This document shows positions 30,007 through 33,524 of a stretch of 33,524 nt of DNA, piece after piece. Each line of letters opens with the position of its first letter. Within the stretch, counting starts at the first letter, position 1. Source of the DNA: a virus; IMG/VR virus record IMGVR_UViG_3300028840_004237, positions 1-33,524 of that record; one strand, given 5' to 3'. The translations under genes and the position numbers were made by a program. The notes under the pieces are model-generated. The model had not been told where the DNA came from. It was given only the letters and a program-made list of their open reading frames with translations, and made no database searches.

Positions 30007-30110
30007 AGAATGCGCATTAAACTCCGCATACGTTCTCCGTAAACGGAAGAATCTGCTGTTTTGCCGGCTCAAGCAGAAGACGGAAGTTATCCCACTTAAT
30101 GCGCATTTTT
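30007..30110 (+). ncRNA. structured RNA element upstream of the Hfq-like gene
   Basis: A 12-bp perfect stem, AATGCGCATTAA (30009-30020) with TTAATGCGCATT (30096-30107), closes a three-way junction. Inside it are a second stem (30021-30026 with 30081-30087, one bulge), hairpin A (30033-30039 with 30044-30051, loop TAAA, one bulge) and hairpin B (TCTGCT 30052-30057 with AGCAGA 30072-30077). TTTTT follows at 30106-30110, as in an intrinsic terminator. It is either a free small RNA of about 100 nt or a leader controlling the gene starting at 30142. A promoter is not clear; TTGTGA (29982) with TAGAAT (30006) is a weak candidate. Two copies of palindrome AATGCGCATT make a DNA-site alternative possible. 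Confidence 0.65.
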
Positions 30111-30141
30111 CATTTTTAACAATTATATAAGAGCAAAAAAT

Positions 30142-30336
30142 ATGAACAACGATGTTACTGAAAATTTTTTACTTGAACTTAAAGAAAAGGAAATACCAGC
30201 GGATATCTTCTTATTATCAGGCATAAGGCTTCAAGGTAAAATTACAGCATTTGATGACCAATCGCTTTCAATTTCTGGTCAGCAGTCATTGATTGTTTTT
30301 ATAAGTGCAATAGCAACAATAGTTCCGATGTGGTAA
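30142..30336 (+). CDS. hfq: Hfq-like RNA chaperone (Sm fold)
   Basis: 64 residues aligning without gaps to the Sm core of E. coli Hfq: N-terminal helix ENFLLELKEKEIPADIFLLS, Sm1 SGIRLQGKITAFDD (residues 26-39, Hfq NGIKLQGQIESFDQ), Sm2 FISAIATIVP (53-62, Hfq YKHAISTVVP). Hfq hexamers pair small RNAs with mRNAs. Residues for uridine binding on the proximal face (Hfq Lys56, His57) are Ile54 and Ser55 here, and the rim arginines (16, 17, 19) are Lys14, Glu15 and Glu17. Distal-face Gly29, Gln33 and Thr61 are kept, and Tyr25 is Phe. There is no C-terminal tail. AAGAG precedes the start, and a folded RNA lies 31 bases upstream. Confidence 0.8.
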   Translation: MNNDVTENFLLELKEKEIPADIFLLSGIRLQGKITAFDDQSLSISGQQSLIVFISAIATIVPMW

Positions 30337-30345
30337 GCATAATCT

Positions 30346-30675
30346 GTGGAAATAATCGACTTTTTATCAAAAAATAAAATAAATACAAATGGATTTGATT
30401 ACTCAATTAATATTCTTTATGAAAATCAAAATCCAGAATTATTGCGAAATGAAATAACCGTAGGAACAACAAACTTTTTACAATCAAAAATATACTTGGT
30501 AGATCGTCCTGACAAAATAAATATGTTTTTTACATTCTTGCATGAACTTGCACATATTTTCTTATTTGAAAATCCACAAATTAAATTAGATGGAAAATGC
30601 CCAGAAGAATTATTTTGTGATGCTTTTGCATCTTTTATGAAAATATTTTTAACACAAAACGGATTTGTTAAATAA
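30346..30675 (+). CDS. ImmA/IrrE-family metallopeptidase, minimal
   Basis: 109 residues starting at GTG 9 bases after the Hfq-like stop. HELAH (66-70) is the zincin motif and PEELFCDAFASFMKI (86-100) supplies the third zinc ligand (Glu88) in the form typical of ImmA/IrrE proteins (ExxxNxFAxxLLMP). In ImmA the enzyme cleaves the XRE repressor ImmR and in IrrE it cleaves DdrO. Here no HTH domain is fused and no XRE gene is adjacent, so the substrate is unknown. It is presumably co-transcribed with the Hfq-like gene. It could inactivate a phage or host repressor. Confidence 0.75.
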   Translation: MEIIDFLSKNKINTNGFDYSINILYENQNPELLRNEITVGTTNFLQSKIYLVDRPDKINMFFTFLHELAHIFLFENPQIKLDGKCPEELFCDAFASFMKIFLTQNGFVK

Positions 30676-30702
30676 TTCTTTTAAAATGAGGTACAATTAA
30701 GA

Positions 30703-31011
30703 ATGAGTTATATTACGCTATATTTTGTCTCATCTGAAGAAAATGGAAAAGTAACACCATTTGCAATTATAAAAAACTTGTGTAAAACAATACTTCTTAT
30801 CTACGATAAATTGGCGGAAAAACATTTCAATAAAATAGGGCGTTTTTGGGAAGTGCCAGAGAAAGAATGGGATAAATTATTATACGATAAAAAAATTTCA
30901 GCGAATGCTAGAACAGCTTTATTTTTTGCAGCTAGTAATATTTTTGTTTTAAAACGAAATGAGTTTAGTTATTTTTCCGACAAACTTGATGCTTTTATAA
31001 ATGTTAATTAA
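30703..31011 (+). CDS. hypothetical protein, 102 aa, next to ImmA-like gene
   Basis: Unrecognised helical protein (ENGKVTPFAIIKNLCKTILL, WEVPEKEWDKLLYD, ISANARTALFFAASNIFVLK). It lies 27 bases after the ImmA-like gene with GAGG 10-12 bases before the ATG. Its last 8 bases overlap the end of the convergent methyltransferase gene. The position suggests it belongs to the hfq-immA operon. It might be the partner or substrate of the protease, but it has no recognisable helix-turn-helix. Confidence 0.5.
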   Translation: MSYITLYFVSSEENGKVTPFAIIKNLCKTILLIYDKLAEKHFNKIGRFWEVPEKEWDKLLYDKKISANARTALFFAASNIFVLKRNEFSYFSDKLDAFINVN

Positions 31012-31561
31012 TTTCATCTCCCCAGCAATCCCACCCTTCTGTTATTTGTCTAGCAAATAACTCAATTCTAGGGATATCGCCAAAAAGATTAACGATCCGC
31101 TCTCTTACCTCATCTGGCTTTTTAGAATGCTCACAAATTGGTGATTGTATTACAGACCTGACACTAGCACTTACGCGTTTTAATTTTCCACGCATTGCAA
31201 GCAAGCATAATTCTGCATTAGCGCGAGTATAATGTCCCATTCCAATAAAAGGTTTTTTATCTTTCCTATTTAACTTTATCCATGTAAATGCGCATGTCTT
31301 ATATTTGAAATTCCATGCTTTGATTAAATCAATCGCATTCTGTAATTGAGGCATAGTAACCCATAAAAATAATGCGCAGTTTTTTTCGCACATAAGATCA
31401 ATTGGAAATTTTTTTAACTCATTAATCTCAATAGTGCTATATTTATAAGAGGCTCCTCTTTTACCAGCTTTTCCAATATCTCTATAATTCCACGGTGGGT
31501 CTGCGTAAATTATGCTATATTTTTTTGTTGGTAAGCTTTTATACATACATTCAGTTAACAT
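31004..31561 (-). CDS. MT-A70-family adenine-N6 methyltransferase
   Basis: 185 residues. SIIYADPPWNYRD (16-28) holds the catalytic DPPW motif (21-24). CALFLWVTMPQLQNAIDLIK and GHYTRANAELCLLAMRGKLK are the usual following segments of the MT-A70 group, and EHSKKPDEVRERIVNLFGD then RIELFARQ complete the fold. Phage members methylate adenine in DNA, often to evade host restriction, and no cognate restriction enzyme is seen here. RNA methylation by the same family is an alternative. It is transcribed leftward, convergent with the ImmA-region genes. The ribosome site is poor. Confidence 0.9.
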   Translation of the reverse strand: MLTECMYKSLPTKKYSIIYADPPWNYRDIGKAGKRGASYKYSTIEINELKKFPIDLMCEKNCALFLWVTMPQLQNAIDLIKAWNFKYKTCAFTWIKLNRKDKKPFIGMGHYTRANAELCLLAMRGKLKRVSASVRSVIQSPICEHSKKPDEVRERIVNLFGDIPRIELFARQITEGWDCWGDEIN

Positions 31562-31606
31562 AACGTTTAATATTATTTAGATAAAAGACCAATATAGACA
31601 GTTCTG

Positions 31607-31691
31607 TGGAGCGGGTTAGATTCGAACTAACGCGGGTTTATAAGCCTCATGATTTACAGTCATGCCGTTTCAACCACTCACGCACCGCTCC
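31607..31691 (-). tRNA. tRNA-Tyr (anticodon GUA)
   Basis: Minus strand, 85 nt. Acceptor stem GGAGCGG/CCGCTCC, anticodon arm CATGA-CTGTAAA-TCATG giving anticodon GTA, a long variable arm as in bacterial tRNA-Tyr, and a perfect T arm GTTAG-TTCGAAT-CTAAC. The discriminator is A and the CCA end is not encoded, so it needs host CCA addition. Confidence 0.9.
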
Positions 31692-31728
31692 TTATTAATA
31701 AATTATTCATTAAAAATCGCAGGTTTGA

Positions 31729-31802
31729 TCTTGGTGGCTCGATTCGAACGATCAACCACTTACTTCCAAAGCAAGTACGCTACCAAATTGCGCCACACCA
31801 AG
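31729..31802 (-). tRNA. tRNA-Pro-like (anticodon UGG), atypical
   Basis: Minus strand, 74 nt. Acceptor CTTGGTG/CACCAAG, D arm GCGC-AATTTGGTA-GCGT, anticodon arm CTTGC-TTTGGAA-GTAAG, T loop TTCGAAT. The loop gives anticodon TGG (Pro). Position 37 is A rather than the G found in bacterial tRNA-Pro, and the T stem (GATCG/CGAGC) has one A-G mismatch. No encoded CCA. It lies 37 bases from tRNA-Tyr. Confidence 0.75.
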
Positions 31803-31908
31803 ATAACAACTTATGTCTGCGTATTTTTTACTCATACACACCCACTAATTAAAAAATTTATCTGTTTACTTTAATACTGAAAATCTAATTAAAGTTCTCT
31901 TTACTTAA

Positions 31909-32373
31909 TTAAATTAATTTATTTTTAGCTGCCTTTTTCTTTTTGAAATCTTTAATAAGATTATTTAAGAAAACACAAAATTCTGCTTTTTTTTCTCTAT
32001 CTGCAAAAGGAGAATAAAAAATTTCCTCTTTTAGTTTTGGTATGTCTATATAATCAAGGTCTACAAACAAGTCATAAAAATATTTCGAAAGTTTTTGATC
32101 ACATCTTGCACAAGCACGTTTAAATGCAAGATAGTTATATTTATGAGTATCAACGCCAAACTCAACACATGTATATATCATTTCCATATCAGCTCTATTT
32201 ATTGAATGGAGTAAATAATAGTATAATTTATCTTTTTCAAATAAAGTTAACCGGCGTCTCATCTTAAGTTGATATTTTACTCTTGCTAAAGCCAATTCAT
32301 ATTTATTATCAAAATATTCTCTAATTTGTTCAATTGTTTTACCATGACCCACATATTTTTTAACATAATCCAT
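31909..32373 (-). CDS. hypothetical helical protein, 154 aa
   Basis: Starts MDYVKKYVGHGKTIEQIREY and is mostly helical and basic, ending KKKKAAKNKLI. The middle part (SINRADMEMIYTCVEFGVDT then KYNYLAFKRACARC) resembles a pair of ankyrin-like helical hairpins, but the consensus is incomplete. GGAG lies 8 bases before the ATG, within the end of the nuclease gene 3 bases upstream, so the two form an operon. Function unknown; a nuclease partner is possible from context. Confidence 0.55.
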   Translation of the reverse strand: MDYVKKYVGHGKTIEQIREYFDNKYELALARVKYQLKMRRRLTLFEKDKLYYYLLHSINRADMEMIYTCVEFGVDTHKYNYLAFKRACARCDQKLSKYFYDLFVDLDYIDIPKLKEEIFYSPFADREKKAEFCVFLNNLIKDFKKKKAAKNKLI

Positions 32374-32376
32374 CTT

Positions 32377-32688
32377 TTATTCTCCAAGAGCTATTTTTAA
32401 AAAATCTTTTGCTGATAATGTAATAAGCCATTTTTTCCTTTTTTTCCTAAATGCAACAATAGGAATTTTATCTCCACAATCATTACAAGCTTGTTCGTAA
32501 AATTTATACGGATTTAATGTTTCCGTAAATTTAATTTCACAATGGAATGGAAGATCCCATATAATATCTGGACTGTCTTTTGTTCCTTTGAATTGTTGTC
32601 CTCTTTGTGCATTTATACCATAATCTTTACAAAGATTTACAAAATCTAGTTCACCCCTTTTTCCTTTCTGTTTAGAATTTATTGGCAT
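32377..32688 (-). CDS. PD-(D/E)XK nuclease, Holliday-junction-resolvase-like
   Basis: 103 residues. GKRGELDFVNLCKDYG (9-24) with Glu13, DSPDII (38-43) with Asp41, and CEIKF (50-54) with Glu51 and Lys53 form the E-(x)n-PD-(x)n-ExK active site. IPIVAFRKKRKKWLITL is the usual final strand region of small phage resolvase-like nucleases and Hjc-type enzymes. It probably resolves branched DNA before packaging or processes recombination intermediates. It is the only recombination-type enzyme seen, which is notable beside the highly recombined LRR genes. AGGAGA is the ribosome site. Confidence 0.75.
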   Translation of the reverse strand: MPINSKQKGKRGELDFVNLCKDYGINAQRGQQFKGTKDSPDIIWDLPFHCEIKFTETLNPYKFYEQACNDCGDKIPIVAFRKKRKKWLITLSAKDFLKIALGE

Positions 32689-32710
32689 TTAGTATCTCCT
32701 AACAAATATA

Positions 32711-32741
32711 GGCTATTTTTATAGTTCCATGGAAAATAGCC
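32711..32741 (-). promoter_or_regulatory. 9-bp inverted repeat in the leader of the nuclease gene
   Basis: GGCTATTTT (32711-32719) and AAAATAGCC (32733-32741) are perfect inverted repeats with a 13-base centre, between a candidate promoter and the nuclease ribosome site. It could be an operator or a leader hairpin; there is no T run suitable for a terminator on the minus strand. Confidence 0.5.
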
Positions 32742-32784
32742 AAACCATGTTTTTTATTAACTCTCATACTTAAGAGATAAGCAT

Positions 32785-32813
32785 AATATATAAACTAAAA
32801 AACAATAAAACAA
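32785..32813 (-). promoter_or_regulatory. candidate promoter for the nuclease operon
   Basis: Minus strand TTGTTT (32813-32808), 17-base spacer, TATATT (32790-32785). The surrounding DNA is very AT-rich, so chance matches are likely. Confidence 0.35.
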
Positions 32814-32924
32814 TAAATTTTTACGCTATTACATTATTTTAATTTATATCCTACAAATCTTTCTTATTTTTCCTACAGAATTAAATTTTTTTATGCTCTA
32901 TACTGTGTGTTAAAAAGGAAACTT

Positions 32925-33263
32925 ATGAAACAGCTTGATGACATAGAAAGACGTATTGAGCACTTAGAGGATATTATTATGAAAAATAATGCTTTATTAC
33001 AAAATATTAATCGCAAACTTGACGACAATGTCCTTTCTAAAGAAATACAATATGCGTCTGAAAAACAAAAAAATTATATTATTGTCTTATTTAAACAAAA
33101 AACAAAAGAATCAAATTTAGATTCGTATTATGTATTACAACAAAAAGCTAAGATGGAAGAATATCTACAAAGAACAATACAATATGCTACAGACAAAGAT
33201 AACAGCTTTATAATCACAAAAACAGAGGCGAAAATAATAATAGATAAGTTAAAAAAAATATAA
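32925..33263 (+). CDS. coiled-coil hypothetical protein, 112 aa
   Basis: From the ATG at 32925 (AAGGA 5 bases upstream). Residues 1-35 form a coiled coil (MKQLDDIERRIEHLEDIIMK). The second half has two similar motifs, YASEKQKNYIIVLFKQKTKE and YATDKDNSFIITKTEAKIII, the T/SEKQxxYI...L...A..II..L pattern seen in small phage proteins of unknown function. A strong terminator follows. An in-frame earlier start (32907) lacks a ribosome site. A possible -10 TATACT is at 32899-32904, but no good -35 was found. Confidence 0.6.
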   Translation: MKQLDDIERRIEHLEDIIMKNNALLQNINRKLDDNVLSKEIQYASEKQKNYIIVLFKQKTKESNLDSYYVLQQKAKMEEYLQRTIQYATDKDNSFIITKTEAKIIIDKLKKI

Positions 33264-33268
33264 CATTT

Positions 33269-33312
33269 AGCGGACATTATTTTATTGTCCTTTTTTTAAT
33301 GTCCGCTTTTTT
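33269..33312 (+). terminator. strong intrinsic terminator with alternative hairpin
   Basis: AGCGGACATT (33269-33278) pairs with AATGTCCGCT (33298-33307), 10 bp, followed by six T ending at 33312. The same left arm (GGACA) can instead pair with TGTCC (33286-33290), which is followed by seven T, so two mutually exclusive terminators share one arm. Confidence 0.85.
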
Positions 33313-33341
33313 ATTTGTTTACTTTTATGAGAGGAAGTATT

Positions 33342-33524
33342 ATGACAGAAAGTAATATTATTGAACTAAACGGAAAAAAATACAAGCTTGTTGAAATTGA
33401 GGAATGCACGACCACCGGCGACAGGAACACCGGCTTCTGGAACACCGGCGACTGGAACACCGGCAACAGTAATACCGGCGACAGGAACACCGGCGACAGG
33501 AACACCGGCGACAGGAACACCGGC
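33342..33524 (+). CDS. NTG-repeat protein, N-terminal part (runs off the window)
   Basis: 61 codons to the end of the sequence, still open. MTESNIIELNGKKYKLVEIE parallels the N-terminus of the complete NTG protein (MKDIIEIDGVKYKRLDE) and is followed by NTGxx pentapeptides (FW, DW, NS, DR). GAGAGGAAG is the ribosome site, and the terminator at 33269-33312 insulates it from upstream transcription. The missing part very probably contains more repeats joined to the C-terminal domain found at 1-353. Confidence 0.85.
   Translation, partial: MTESNIIELNGKKYKLVEIEECTTTGDRNTGFWNTGDWNTGNSNTGDRNTGDRNTGDRNTG

Larger units (their letters stand above)
1..33524. mobile_element. P22-like podovirus genome, probably permuted circle
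   Basis: The window holds a full P22-type head and short-tail gene set in canonical order on the minus strand, a lysis-type cassette, and accessory genes mostly on the plus strand. No clear bacterial chromosomal gene is present. The first 320 bases repeat 29638-29957 with few changes, and the last bases are an unfinished gene of the same family, so the two contig ends can be joined through the NTG repeat. This supports a circular or terminally redundant genome broken by assembly at that repeat. No integrase or attachment site was recognised. An integrated prophage excised in silico is the alternative. Confidence 0.85.

Noticed and set aside
32899-32904. TATACT as a promoter for the 32925 gene
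   Set aside because: No acceptable -35 at 16-18 bases and no extended -10; recorded only as a possibility.

Overview
The window reads as one nearly complete genome of a tailed phage with a P22-like short-tail (podovirus) morphogenesis module. It infects a low-GC bacterium; most genes are AT-rich. The host cannot be named from this sequence. A phage-encoded Hfq-like protein and near-consensus sigma70-type promoters fit a proteobacterium or similar. The contig appears to be a circular or permuted molecule cut inside a repeat-rich gene. The last bases are the start of an NTG-repeat protein gene, and the first bases are the end of such a gene, 320 bp nearly identical to the tail of the complete paralog at 29190-29972.

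Leftward half (22291 down to 936, minus strand): a long late operon in classic P22 order. It runs two small proteins, small and large terminase, portal, scaffold, coat, gp4-like adaptor, gp10-like tail factor, a protein in the tail-needle position, three ejection-type proteins (gp7/gp20/gp16 positions), then a collar fibre, small tail proteins, a beta-helix-like spike and a LamG-like adhesin. A lysis-type cassette follows (HTH protein, lysozyme-like/transglycosylase-like protein, permuted NlpC/P60-like hydrolase, small coiled-coil/TM protein). Candidate promoters sit before the terminase block, the scaffold, the ejection genes and the lysis cassette.

Rightward region (22453-27936): a strong promoter drives an accessory region dominated by five ribonuclease-inhibitor-type leucine-rich-repeat (LRR) cassettes, four open and one frameshifted, interspersed with small unknown genes. 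The cassettes share leaders and 84-bp repeat units. Differences concentrate at the exposed residues of the LRR beta strands, and two cassettes have 3' ends replaced by pieces of neighbouring genes. A 71-bp tandem repeat with 11-bp GGAACG iterons lies inside the array. An Rrf2-like regulator and a zinc-ribbon protein end the region.

Far right (27937-33524): a 1-kb non-coding stretch with terminators and short iterons, an NTG-repeat protein, a roughly 100-nt strongly folded RNA element immediately upstream of an Hfq-like gene, an ImmA/IrrE-like metalloprotease, an MT-A70 adenine methyltransferase, tRNA-Tyr and an atypical tRNA-Pro, a PD-(D/E)XK nuclease, and a second NTG-repeat gene running off the end. 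No integrase, classical CI repressor, DNA polymerase, helicase or primase was recognised. Replication is therefore either host-driven or encoded in unrecognised or missing sequence. The two most unusual elements are the recombining LRR array and the structured-RNA/Hfq pair.
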